A stretch of 19,233 nt of DNA, taken from positions 1 through 19,233 of the forward strand of contig WAML01000040.1 in NCBI GenBank assembly GCA_015522345.1, read 5' to 3'. Of this stretch, positions 1 through 7,898 are shown piece after piece. How positions within the stretch are numbered: position 1 is the stretch's first letter; each line of letters starts with the position of its first letter. This DNA is from Desulfurococcales archaeon. Lineage in GTDB: Archaea > Thermoproteota > Thermoprotei_A > Sulfolobales > Desulfurococcaceae. The position numbers and the translations under genes are program-made. The notes under the pieces are model-generated. The model was not told the origin of the DNA and made no database searches. It was given only the letters and a program-made list of their open reading frames with translations.

Positions 1-18
1 ATTTAATATATCGTATAG

Positions 19-786
19 TCATACATATATTACCATTAGATCTTCTCCTATAATTACATTGTCGAAAAATCTATATGCATCATAGTATAGTGGTAAAGGA
101 CTCTCATATCTAGCACTAATGTGTGTTAAAACGAGTTGGCGAACCTTGGCTTCTCTAGCTATTATTGCAGCATCCATAGAAGTTGAGTGGCCTTGTTCAT
201 AGGCTTCTCTAGATTTATTGCTTGTAAACGTAGCTTCATGTATTAGTAAATCAGCATTCTCCGAGGCTTCAATAGTATTTGGAATAGGTCTTGTATCTCC
301 TGTATATACTATTTTTTTCTGTTTCTTCCTTACTCTAACATATGCTACGAAACCATATGATTCTATTCCATGGTCTGTTTGAAAAGAATATACTTTTAAA
401 TAATTATCTTCATAAAGTAGAGCATCTTTCTTAATGCTATGAAACACTATATTGAATCCAGTGCTTTCTACACTATTACTGAATATAGTATTCAATATAT
501 TCCATAGTCTGTTTGGAGCATAGATATAAAGATCTTCTCTTCTATTTAACATATGCATTGATTGTATTAAGCCAAATAATCCCAGGAAATGATCTCCGTG
601 GAGATGAGTTATGAATATAGCTTTTGCTTTTACAACTCCTAGTCCTGCTTTAAACAATTTCTCCTGGCATCCTTCTCCTACATCGAATAAATAGAAGTTA
701 TTTTCGACTCTTAATGCATTACATGGTAAACCTCTATTTAATGGTACAGCTGCCCCTGTTCCTAGTAAATACCATCTAATGTTCAT
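19..786 (-). CDS. rnz: RNase Z-family metallo-beta-lactamase nuclease (tRNA 3' processing endonuclease)
   Basis: A zinc-dependent nuclease of the RNase Z family, which cleaves pre-tRNA after the discriminator base. All metal ligands of the family are visible: the HLHGDH motif at residues 61-66, His139 in TDHGIESYGF, Asp164 in GDTRP, His183 in HEATF, His200 in HSTSMDAA and His222 in LTHISARY. The last two motifs separate RNase Z from other metallo-beta-lactamases. At 255 residues it is shorter than most archaeal RNase Z proteins. The missing part lies between the SYGF motif (ends at 146) and the strand before GDTRP (from about 159), where family members carry the protruding tRNA-binding arm. 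The ATG overlaps the stop of the upstream methyltransferase by four bases (ATGA), so the two are probably translationally coupled. The family call is firm; activity on tRNA without the arm is inferred. Confidence 0.9.
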   Translation of the reverse strand: MNIRWYLLGTGAAVPLNRGLPCNALRVENNFYLFDVGEGCQEKLFKAGLGVVKAKAIFITHLHGDHFLGLFGLIQSMHMLNRREDLYIYAPNRLWNILNTIFSNSVESTGFNIVFHSIKKDALLYEDNYLKVYSFQTDHGIESYGFVAYVRVRKKQKKIVYTGDTRPIPNTIEASENADLLIHEATFTSNKSREAYEQGHSTSMDAAIIAREAKVRQLVLTHISARYESPLPLYYDAYRFFDNVIIGEDLMVIYV

Positions 787-1853
787 GTATTAACCACCAC
801 ATAGACTACTCTAGTTAGACTACTATGTACGTAGATATAGTGTTTTTCAACTATTATGAAGCCATTGCGACATAATTGTTCATCAACATAGTTAGTTAGC
901 CAGTGAGGAGCTATAAAGCTCATATACTTCCTGGGTTTAAGAATCAACGACATTCTCTCTAGGAAACTACTATAGATTTTCTTGATATCTTCTCCATGGG
1001 TACTAGCTGCTCTACCGTATGGAGGGTCTGTAGCAACTCCATCAATGTACTTAAACATGGTTTTAGTTGAATCGCCTAAAATTACTGTAGAACATAATCC
1101 GTAGTATCTAATGTTCTTGTATGAACCATGAGCTAATTCCCAATCTATATCTATGCATAAAGTCTTCAAATTCATTAACGCTGCCTCAATAATTATGCTT
1201 CCTGTTCCACAAAAAGGGTCAAGAAGGACTTCTCCATCTTTTACTCTTGCAATATTTATTAGGGCTCTAGAAAAATCTATTGGCAAAGCAATACTTCTAA
1301 AAAACGGTCTTTTGGAAGGTTTTCTCTTCTGGAATTCTCTAGATGGTCTATACGCTATTGGTTTTCCCAAAATGAATAATTCATTATACATTATTATCTT
1401 ATAGACGTTCTTTGATCTAGGATGAATTTTAACAGTATTTTTCAACGCGGATGTTAATTCATTAAATAGGTTCTTTGGATTGATAGTGGATAAGCCAAAT
1501 ACGTCTTCAATACTTATCCATATATTGTTTACATTATTTGTTCCTCTATTATGTTCTATAGAATATTTTAATGAAACTACTAGATCCCGTGCGTCGTTTG
1601 TTGCATAAATTACTCTGCCTGTTTCTTTTAGTAATCCAGCTCTCTTAATGATCTTATGTAGTAAATTTGATACATTGTCTCTTGTACAGAAAATTAGTAC
1701 ACGAGGTATGTAATGTTCTTTAACAGTATCTATTGAATATGTCTGAAGTAATGCTTTAGCTTCAGAATAAGACAATGAATTATTCCAACCAGATAGTATA
1801 AAATAGTACGTATATCTACAGGAATTCTTTAAGTTCTTTAGCAATTCTCTCAC
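783..1853 (-). CDS. THUMP-domain tRNA (guanine-N2) methyltransferase, Trm-G10/Trm11 type
   Basis: Probable SAM-dependent methyltransferase making m2G or m2,2G at position 10 of tRNA, as archaeal Trm-G10 does. The N-terminal half (about residues 14-160) is the THUMP-type RNA-binding part. The C-terminal half is a Rossmann-fold methylase with the SAM loop DPFCGTG at 212-218, a conserved segment before it (SIALPIDFSRALINIA) and the catalytic DPPYGR at 276-281, typical of N2-guanine methylases. Length (356) suits the family. The start is uncertain: the GTG at 1853 overlaps the PRPP synthetase gene by 38 bases, and a TTG at 1844 would remove three residues. No good start lies between there and the conserved YYFILSG segment, so the overlap appears real. 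It sits mid-operon, with prs upstream and rnz overlapping by ATGA. Trm11 and Trm-G10 are hard to tell apart from sequence alone. Confidence 0.88.
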   Translation of the reverse strand: MRELLKNLKNSCRYTYYFILSGWNNSLSYSEAKALLQTYSIDTVKEHYIPRVLIFCTRDNVSNLLHKIIKRAGLLKETGRVIYATNDARDLVVSLKYSIEHNRGTNNVNNIWISIEDVFGLSTINPKNLFNELTSALKNTVKIHPRSKNVYKIIMYNELFILGKPIAYRPSREFQKRKPSKRPFFRSIALPIDFSRALINIARVKDGEVLLDPFCGTGSIIIEAALMNLKTLCIDIDWELAHGSYKNIRYYGLCSTVILGDSTKTMFKYIDGVATDPPYGRAASTHGEDIKKIYSSFLERMSLILKPRKYMSFIAPHWLTNYVDEQLCRNGFIIVEKHYIYVHSSLTRVVYVVVNT

Positions 1854-2718
1854 TTACATCAACTATTTCTATAAATTCATTATCTCTATACAAAGGTATT
1901 GATTCTATAGTGAGTAGTTTTAGTACTCCAGAGTTCTTGAGTTTCTCAATAGCATTCTTTATTAAGAGAGCATGGGTAACTGCTACTATTACTTTTTTAG
2001 CCCCTTTCTTAATGCATTCTCTAGCTGCTAATGATATTGTTCCTCCAGTACTTATTATATCGTCTACGATTACAATGTTTCTTCCAGATACACTTATATC
2101 CTTAGTCTTTAGAGATACTTCACCTGTATGTCTATCACGGTATTTTATTAAATAGTCGTATTCTAGACCTAATTTCTCAGCTGCATATCTAGCTCTTTCC
2201 AAAGCACCTTTATCTGGAGCCAATACTATTGGATCTTCTACATATTTAAGAGCTTTTTTAACTAGTTCATCAGATACTATAATGTTTTTACTCGCGCCTT
2301 CAAAGTACTTGAGTGTGCGTGGATTATGTATATCTAATGTAACTAAGTCCTCTATTCCGGAAGCACGTAGACTCTTTAATATTACCTCTATACTGGTTGG
2401 TTCTCCTTCTAAGAATACTTTATCTTGACGACTATATGCTATATAAGGGATTAAAGCTACTATTCTTCTTCCTCCACTATTCTTTACAGCATTCGCGAGC
2501 AAGAGGGTTTCGAGGAATGAATCATTTTGTCGAGGATACATTGAATTTATTAATAAAATAGTTGCTTCACTATCTACCCTACTTAGTAGACGAACATAGA
2601 GTTCTCCATCGGGAAATAGTTTACGAGAAACATCTATTACTTCTGCATTTAATGTATTAGCTATTTTCCGCCCTAGACTAGTAGCATTACTACCTAGTAC
2701 TGTATATATTTTCTTCAA
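1816..2718 (-). CDS. prs: Ribose-phosphate pyrophosphokinase (PRPP synthetase)
   Basis: Makes phosphoribosyl pyrophosphate from ribose 5-phosphate and ATP, the precursor for nucleotides, histidine and tryptophan; cytosolic. The PRPP-binding signature IVIVDDIISTGGT is at residues 216-228, the ribose-phosphate/ATP segment PYIAYSRQD at 91-99, and the DKGALERA stretch, a conserved segment of the family, near 169-176. Length (300) is normal for an archaeal enzyme. The start is a TTG at 2718 preceded by GGTG (2729-2726) with a 7-nt spacer, an archaeal Shine-Dalgarno site that supports this codon. It is the first gene of a minus-strand operon and overlaps the methyltransferase gene. Candidate AT-rich promoter sequences lie between about 2741 and 2773, but I cannot pick one TATA box. 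The gene is divergent from the radical SAM gene at 2819. Confidence 0.96.
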   Translation of the reverse strand: MKKIYTVLGSNATSLGRKIANTLNAEVIDVSRKLFPDGELYVRLLSRVDSEATILLINSMYPRQNDSFLETLLLANAVKNSGGRRIVALIPYIAYSRQDKVFLEGEPTSIEVILKSLRASGIEDLVTLDIHNPRTLKYFEGASKNIIVSDELVKKALKYVEDPIVLAPDKGALERARYAAEKLGLEYDYLIKYRDRHTGEVSLKTKDISVSGRNIVIVDDIISTGGTISLAARECIKKGAKKVIVAVTHALLIKNAIEKLKNSGVLKLLTIESIPLYRDNEFIEIVDVSERIAKELKEFL

Positions 2719-2818
2719 CTTGTTACACCAAGTTTTATGAATTTAAAGAGGTAGGTATTAAAGATATTATATGTAACCTTATGATTAGTGAGAGATATAG
2801 TATTTGAGTTGATATAGT

Positions 2819-3901
2819 ATGCGGGAAGACGAAGTACTAAAGAGACCTGGTGTTAGAGAGGCTAGGCTTTGGAAACCTCTAGAGAATGGCAAAGTTTATT
2901 GTTATCTTTGTCATAGAAGATGTATTATTGTTCCAGGAGCCTATGGTGTATGTGGCGTTAGATATAATCATGAGGGGAAACTATATACTCTAGTCTATGG
3001 CTTACTTACTGCAGCAAATCCTGACCCTATTGAGAAGAAGCCTTTGATGCACTTTAATCCTGGTTCCTGTGTATTTTCTATATCTACGGCTGGCTGCAAC
3101 TTCTTCTGTAGATTCTGTCAAAACTGGGTATTGAGCCAGACTAGGCGCGATAGAGTTTTTGGAGAACCATTTACTCCAGAGGAAGTAGTAGAGCAAGCTA
3201 TAAGGCATGGATGCCAGGGGATAAGCTATACCTATAATGAGCCAACTATATTCTATGAATTCATGTATGATACAGCTAAGTTAGCGAAAGAAAAAGGTTT
3301 ATTCAATACAATGGTGACTAATGGGTATATGACGCCTGAAGCTATTAAAGAATTAGGTCCATATATGGATGCAGCAACTGTTGATTTTAAAGGTGGTGGG
3401 AATAAGGAGTTCTATCAAAAATTTATGGGTGTACCTGACCCTGAGCCTATATATAATTCTATATTAGAGATGAAGAAACAAGGTTGGTGGATTGAAATAA
3501 CAAATCTTGTTGTCCCTATCTATGGAGATAAAGAAGAGGATATAAGGAGGCTTGCTAAATGGATTGTAGAAAATCTTGGCGATGAAACTCCATTCCACTT
3601 ACTAAGATTTCATCCGGAGTACATGCTAACTAATATACCATCAACACCTGTGGAAACACTTGAAAAACTAGCTAAAGTAGCTATGGAGGAAGGATTAAAA
3701 CACGTTTTCATAGGCAATGTATGGGGGCATCCACTGGAGAATACATATTGTCCTAAATGCGGTGAACTAGTTATTGAGAGAAGAGGATTCTATATAGTGA
3801 AGTGGAATTTAGAAGAAGGAAATAAATGCCCTAGATGCGGGTACAAACTAAATATACGCGGTAAATTCTACGGAGCTCGTGCACCAATATTTATCTTCTA
3901 A
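2819..3901 (+). CDS. amrS: AmmeMemoRadiSam-type radical SAM enzyme (PflA/COG1180 family)
   Basis: A radical SAM protein of the pyruvate-formate-lyase-activase family, of the subgroup named after its association with MEMO and AMMECR1 proteins. The [4Fe-4S]/SAM motif is C93-x3-C97-x2-C100 within AGCNFFCRFCQNW. An extra N-terminal cysteine set (Cys28, 31, 35 and 45, in CYLCHRRC and GVCG) and a C-terminal zinc-ribbon-like pair (CPKCG and CPRCG, about residues 315-345) match the AmmeMemoRadiSam subgroup rather than plain PflA. Length is 360. A TGA stop lies just upstream in frame (2810-2812), so the ATG at 2819 is the earliest start. No MEMO or AMMECR1 gene lies in this window, and neither neighbour is a glycyl-radical enzyme. 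The family is clear; the substrate cannot be told from the sequence. Confidence 0.88.
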   Translation: MREDEVLKRPGVREARLWKPLENGKVYCYLCHRRCIIVPGAYGVCGVRYNHEGKLYTLVYGLLTAANPDPIEKKPLMHFNPGSCVFSISTAGCNFFCRFCQNWVLSQTRRDRVFGEPFTPEEVVEQAIRHGCQGISYTYNEPTIFYEFMYDTAKLAKEKGLFNTMVTNGYMTPEAIKELGPYMDAATVDFKGGGNKEFYQKFMGVPDPEPIYNSILEMKKQGWWIEITNLVVPIYGDKEEDIRRLAKWIVENLGDETPFHLLRFHPEYMLTNIPSTPVETLEKLAKVAMEEGLKHVFIGNVWGHPLENTYCPKCGELVIERRGFYIVKWNLEEGNKCPRCGYKLNIRGKFYGARAPIFIF

Positions 3902-3942
3902 TCCTTTTCACGCGAGAACCATGTGTAATTATTTAATGTAAA

Positions 3943-3954
3943 TTGTTTATATTA
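3943..3954 (+). promoter_or_regulatory. Probable TATA box of the GPN-loop GTPase gene
   Basis: TTTATATT at 3946-3953 lies about 27 bp before position 3976, just upstream of the GTG (3980) and ATG (3989) start codons. A second A/T stretch (ATATATTTATAG, 3960-3971) is too close to the start to be the main box. Judged by position and composition only. Confidence 0.4.
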
Positions 3955-3988
3955 TTTGACATATATTTATAGGTATTGTGTGAAAGCT

Positions 3989-4774
3989 ATGCCTTACTAC
4001 ATAGTAGTTCTTGGAGTAGCTGGTTCGGGAAAGACTACTCTAACGGGATCTCTACAAGGGTGGCTTGAAGACTTTGGCTTTGATGTAGCTACTATAAATC
4101 TTGATCCTGCTGCCGAATACTTACCATATACTCCCGACGTTGATGTTAGAGATTATGTTGACGCTAGAGATGTGATGAGGAAGTATAAACTAGGTCCTAA
4201 TGGTGCATTAATAGCTTCTTCTGATCTTATAGTTACTAAACTAGATGAATTACTAGATGAAGTAAATAGTCTTAGGAGCAATTATATAATAATTGATACA
4301 CCTGGGCAATTAGAGGTATTTGCTTTTAGAGATGCTGGACCTATAATACTTAACTCTATAATTGGTGATCATAAATCGCTTTCACTATTTCTCATTGACG
4401 CAATATTTAGTAAGAGTCCATCAAATATGCTTTCAACACTCTTACTATCTACATCTATACAATTACGTCTGGGTAAACCACAGGTTAATGTGTTGACTAA
4501 AACTGATTTATTGGCTGGAGAAGAAATAGATAAAATACTGGATATGATAGAGAATCCAGAAGTTTTTATCTCGATACTAGCTAGGGATAAAAGTACAAGA
4601 CTTCTATGGGATTACAGTGATCTAGAGGCTATTATACCTAGGGTCATTACTTCTACAATAATACCTGTTTCGTCAATAACTAGAGAAGGCTTCGATAACC
4701 TCTACGCTATGATCCAGAGAGTTGTTGCTGGCGGAGAAGACTATTATACTGAAGAACCATCACCTCTACTATAG
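3989..4774 (+). CDS. GPN-loop GTPase
   Basis: Archaeal member of the GPN GTPase family; eukaryotic Gpn1-3 take part in RNA polymerase II assembly and import, and the archaeal protein is thought to be a homodimer of unsettled role. The P-loop GVAGSGKT is at residues 9-16, the diagnostic Gly-Pro-Asn insertion at 69-71 (LGPNGAL), the G3-type DTPGQ at 103-107 and the guanine-specificity motif TKTD at 169-172. Length is 261, normal for the family. The open frame reaches back to a TTG at 3956, but family members begin a few residues before the first beta strand, so I chose the ATG at 3989; the GTG at 3980 is the alternative. It follows the radical SAM gene after about 87 nt and has its own probable TATA box. 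Confidence 0.92.
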   Translation: MPYYIVVLGVAGSGKTTLTGSLQGWLEDFGFDVATINLDPAAEYLPYTPDVDVRDYVDARDVMRKYKLGPNGALIASSDLIVTKLDELLDEVNSLRSNYIIIDTPGQLEVFAFRDAGPIILNSIIGDHKSLSLFLIDAIFSKSPSNMLSTLLLSTSIQLRLGKPQVNVLTKTDLLAGEEIDKILDMIENPEVFISILARDKSTRLLWDYSDLEAIIPRVITSTIIPVSSITREGFDNLYAMIQRVVAGGEDYYTEEPSPLL

Positions 4775-4796
4775 AGTTTTTAATGAAAACTATAGT
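4768..4796 (+). terminator. AT-rich imperfect hairpin at the 3' end of the GPN GTPase gene
   Basis: ACTATAGAGTTTT (4768-4780) pairs with AAAACTATAGT (4786-4796), with a two-base bulge and a five-base loop, overlapping the stop codon. It could end transcription or protect the 3' end. Most archaeal terminators are simple T-runs, so its function is unproven. Confidence 0.35.
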
Positions 4797-4825
4797 GGGT
4801 TTATGGTGGAAGAAGAGGAAACCGT

Positions 4826-4841
4826 CTAATAAATATACTTG
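4826..4841 (+). promoter_or_regulatory. Probable TATA box of the acyl-CoA synthetase operon
   Basis: TAATAAATATAC, centred near 4835, lies about 27 bp upstream of GGTGAT at 4862-4867. The transcript would begin almost at the Shine-Dalgarno site, a layout repeated at gar1. Confidence 0.45.
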
Positions 4842-4872
4842 TTCTAACATACCTTCTCTACGGTGATTACTT

Positions 4873-6273
4873 TTGCCGGATACAGGGTCGTTGAATTACT
4901 TCTTTAATCCAGAGAGTGTAGCAATAATTGGTGCTACTCCTAAAGAAGGAAAAGTTGGTAGAGTAATTTTAGAGAATTTTAAGAAGAGGTTCAAAGGTAG
5001 AATATATCCAATAAATCCAAAGTATAGTGAAGTCCTCGGTCTTAAATGCTATCCTACAGTAAAAGATGTGCCGGATAAAATAGATCTTGCAGTAATTGTT
5101 GTGCCTGCACCAATAGTTCCTAGAGTATTAAGGGATTGTGGAGAAAAAGGAGTAAAAGCTGTTATAATAATTAGTGGTGGATTCCGTGAAACAGGTACTG
5201 AAGAAGGAAGGAAGCTTGAAGAAGAAGTAGAGAAGATAGGGCGTGAATACGGTATTAGGATTATAGGTCCTAACTGTCTAGGCATATATGATAACTGGAG
5301 TGGCGTAGACACGTTTTTCCTTCCAGACGAGAAAATGATGAGGCCTCCAAAGGGATATATTAGTTTTATAAGTCAGAGTGGAGCTTTTGCTTCAGCTCTA
5401 CTCGACTATATGGCGTACAGGGGTATAGGTATTTCTAGAGCAATAAGCTATGGTAATAAAGTTGATGTAGACGACGTTGATTTAATAGAGTACTTGGGTA
5501 GAGATGATAAAACAAAACTAATTATAATGTATATTGAAGGATTTAAGACTGGGAGAGGAAGACTGTTTATAGAGAAAGCTAGAGAAGTTGTAAGAGAGAA
5601 GCCTATTATAGTCTATAAAGCTGGTAAAACAGCTCGTGGTGGAAAAGCTGCAGCAAGTCATACAGCTGCTCTGGCTGGCGCATATGAAGTTTATAGAGCA
5701 GCTTTTAAACAAATTGGTATAGTTGAAGCTCTTAGTTTTGACGAAATAATTGATTTAGCTAAGATACTGCTTACACAACCCCTTATGAAAGGCAATAAAG
5801 TATTTGTTATAACAGATGCCGGCGGCGTAGGAGTAATGCTTACTGATGCATTAACTAGAGAAGGATTTGAAATGCCCATTACACCACCGGATTTAAAGGA
5901 GGAATTAAGAAAAGTACTGCCACCCCACTGTATTGTCGAAAACCCAATAGATTTAACAGGCGACGCCGATGATGAGAGATATAGAATTGTATTAGAAAAA
6001 GTACTTGCTAAACCCTATGTTGATGCAGTAGTTGTTGTTGCTTTACCCCAGATACCTGGTATGACTACAAAACTTATCGATTACCTTGTTGAAGTTAAGG
6101 AAAGGTATAGGAAACCATTAATTGCAATAGATATTGGTAGTGATACAGCAGAGAAGTTTAAAGTAGAACTAGAAAGTAAAGGTATACCCGTATATGAGTC
6201 TCCGGAAAGAGCTGCTAGAGCTCTAAAAGCCCTATACTTATACTCGATGTATAGAATGAGGGTTAGAAAATGA
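4873..6273 (+). CDS. acdA: ADP-forming acyl-CoA synthetase, alpha subunit
   Basis: The CoA-binding/ligase subunit of the archaeal ADP-forming acetyl-CoA synthetase family. It converts acyl-CoA, ADP and phosphate to acid, CoA and ATP, a main energy-conserving step in peptide- or sugar-fermenting hyperthermophiles. The N-terminal CoA-binding domain (about 1-140) starts FFNPESVAIIGA and ends with the IGPNCLGI motif near 131-138. The ligase domains follow, with a Glu at 222 in YIEGF and the phosphorylated histidine, His263, in AASHTAALAG. Length (466) is typical of the separate alpha subunit. The TTG start is set by GGTGAT at 4862-4867, five bases upstream. The stop overlaps the beta-subunit ATG (ATGA), so the subunits are co-translated. 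Acyl specificity (acetate, branched-chain or aryl) cannot be judged. Confidence 0.94.
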   Translation: MPDTGSLNYFFNPESVAIIGATPKEGKVGRVILENFKKRFKGRIYPINPKYSEVLGLKCYPTVKDVPDKIDLAVIVVPAPIVPRVLRDCGEKGVKAVIIISGGFRETGTEEGRKLEEEVEKIGREYGIRIIGPNCLGIYDNWSGVDTFFLPDEKMMRPPKGYISFISQSGAFASALLDYMAYRGIGISRAISYGNKVDVDDVDLIEYLGRDDKTKLIIMYIEGFKTGRGRLFIEKAREVVREKPIIVYKAGKTARGGKAAASHTAALAGAYEVYRAAFKQIGIVEALSFDEIIDLAKILLTQPLMKGNKVFVITDAGGVGVMLTDALTREGFEMPITPPDLKEELRKVLPPHCIVENPIDLTGDADDERYRIVLEKVLAKPYVDAVVVVALPQIPGMTTKLIDYLVEVKERYRKPLIAIDIGSDTAEKFKVELESKGIPVYESPERAARALKALYLYSMYRMRVRK

Positions 6274-6971
6274 GTCCGAGAGAAATAATATCTAATGCAC
6301 TTAGAGAAGGACGTATTAAACTCTTAGAACATGAGGCAATAAGTGTTGTAAAAAGCTATGGTATACCTGTTGCAGAAGCCTATCTTGCAAAAAATGTTGA
6401 AGAAGCCATTGAAATAGCTGGTAAAATAGGATACCCTGTAGTACTAAAAATTGTATCACCCGATATAAGTCATAAAAGCGATGTAGGCGGTGTAGTAGTT
6501 GGAGTCAATAACTCCGATCAAGTAAGGGAAGCATTTAATAAAATTATGGAGAATGTGCCAAAGAAAGCGCCAAATGCTAGAATTACTGGTATTCTAGTAC
6601 AGAAAATGGCTGAAAAAGGAGGTGTTGAAGTAATAGTTGGTGGGTTAAGAGATAATGTATTCGGTCCCGTCGTAATGTTTGGCTTAGGCGGAATATTTGT
6701 CGAAGTACTAAAGGATGTATCATTTAGAGTAGCTCCTCTAACTCGTGAAGACGCACTAGATATGATAAAAGAGATAAAAGCTCATAAAATACTCGAGGGA
6801 TACAGAAATACTCCACCAGTTAATAAAGAGGCTTTAGCGGATATAATAGTTAAAGTAGCTAAACTACTTGAAGAAAACCCAGAAATAGACTCGCTTGACT
6901 TAAACCCAATTATAGCGTATCCCGATAAAGCTATAGTTGTCGATGCCAGGATTATACTGAAGAAGAGGTAA
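6270..6971 (+). CDS. acdB: ADP-forming acyl-CoA synthetase, beta subunit (ATP-grasp)
   Basis: The nucleotide-binding subunit that partners the alpha subunit encoded just upstream. It has an ATP-grasp fold: an N-terminal helix region with EHEAISVVKSYGIPV, the GYPVVLKIVSPDISHKSDVGG segment (about 54-74) and the metal-binding LDLNPI near the C-terminus (about 215). His68 in DISHKSD matches the second histidine in family members that relays the phosphate between subunits. Length (233) is that of a stand-alone beta subunit. Its ATG overlaps the alpha stop by four bases. The coiled-coil gene follows after nine bases, so all three are probably one transcript. Confidence 0.94.
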   Translation: MSPREIISNALREGRIKLLEHEAISVVKSYGIPVAEAYLAKNVEEAIEIAGKIGYPVVLKIVSPDISHKSDVGGVVVGVNNSDQVREAFNKIMENVPKKAPNARITGILVQKMAEKGGVEVIVGGLRDNVFGPVVMFGLGGIFVEVLKDVSFRVAPLTREDALDMIKEIKAHKILEGYRNTPPVNKEALADIIVKVAKLLEENPEIDSLDLNPIIAYPDKAIVVDARIILKKR

Positions 6972-6980
6972 GAACAAGTT

Positions 6981-7880
6981 ATGAGTAATATAGTCGAGCT
7001 AGAGAAAGCTCTAGATGAACTTACGAAAGAAATAACTACAGTAAGAAATGAAATTAAGCAGCTTAAGAGCGAGAGAATAAACATTATTGAAGAACTAAAG
7101 TCTCTACGTAATGAGAGAAAAAAGCTTATAGAAAAAATAAAGAAGCTACGGGAAGAATATAGGCAGCTCTCTAATAAGAGAAAAGAACTTATAGAAAAGA
7201 TTAGAGAACTTAGGCAAAAACGTAGAGAGAAATTAAATGAGACAAGAACTCTTATGAATATACTTAATGAGAAGAAGAGACTACTTAATGAAATGAAGGA
7301 GGCAAGAATTTCTGTAAATGCTATAAGAAAAGAAATAGAAAGACTTGAATGGATACAGCAGACAAGAGTCCTAACACTAGATGAAGAAGCAGAAATTATA
7401 CGTGAAATAGCTAGACTTGAGCAACTCCTAGAAAAAGCATTAAAGGCTAGAGAAGAAAAGAAGCAATTTCTTGAATTAAGAGCTGAACTCGTAAGGAATA
7501 GAGTAGAGCTTTCAGAGCTTCAAAAGAAGATTAGTGAATTAAGTGAACAAATAAATAGAATTGATGAGAAAAGGGCTCCTTTGAGAGAAGATATTGAGAA
7601 ACTAAGTGAACAAATAAATGCTCTTAATGAAAAAATAGATAGTTTGCAGAAAAGACTTAATGAGCTTAATTCGTTGATTAATGAATTAGTTGAGAAATTA
7701 AGTGAGTTAAGATCAAAATATAATGAGACTGTGAAAGAAATTGAGAAAGCACGTATAAAAATGCTTCTCGATGAAAAGAAGAAAAAGATTGAAGAAAAAC
7801 TTAAGAAAGGAAAACAAAGGCTTACTCTAGAAGAACTCAAGATCCTCTATGGCGATGTAGACGCGTTTTTAGAGGAATAA
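6981..7880 (+). CDS. Long coiled-coil protein of the COG1340 kind
   Basis: Function unknown. About residues 1-270 of 299 are almost unbroken heptad-like helix rich in Glu, Lys, Arg and Leu, with very few prolines and no membrane segment or signal peptide. The tail (about 278-299, GKQRLTLEELKILYGDVDAF) is not coiled coil and looks like a small conserved end domain. It resembles the uncharacterised archaeal coiled-coil family COG1340, an attribution I hold with moderate certainty. The gene lies nine bases after acdB, with a GAGGT Shine-Dalgarno site overlapping the acdB stop, so it is probably translated from the synthetase transcript. Two identical 17-nt stretches 63 nt apart (7540-7556 and 7603-7619) encode LSEQIN exactly three heptads apart. 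SMC/Rad50-like proteins are unlikely because there is no ATPase domain. Confidence 0.72.
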   Translation: MSNIVELEKALDELTKEITTVRNEIKQLKSERINIIEELKSLRNERKKLIEKIKKLREEYRQLSNKRKELIEKIRELRQKRREKLNETRTLMNILNEKKRLLNEMKEARISVNAIRKEIERLEWIQQTRVLTLDEEAEIIREIARLEQLLEKALKAREEKKQFLELRAELVRNRVELSELQKKISELSEQINRIDEKRAPLREDIEKLSEQINALNEKIDSLQKRLNELNSLINELVEKLSELRSKYNETVKEIEKARIKMLLDEKKKKIEEKLKKGKQRLTLEELKILYGDVDAFLEE

Positions 7881-7898
7881 ATAATTTTAGCTATTACG

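Noticed and set aside
1082..1094. A further copy of the gar1/TFE-beta element (TTACTGTAGAACA)
   Set aside because: It lies inside the methyltransferase coding sequence and matches only the central part; this is expected by chance in AT-rich DNA.
7540..7619. 17-nt direct repeat as a mobile or recombination repeat
   Set aside because: The copies are 63 nt apart in frame, exactly three heptads of the coiled coil, so a coding duplication explains them.
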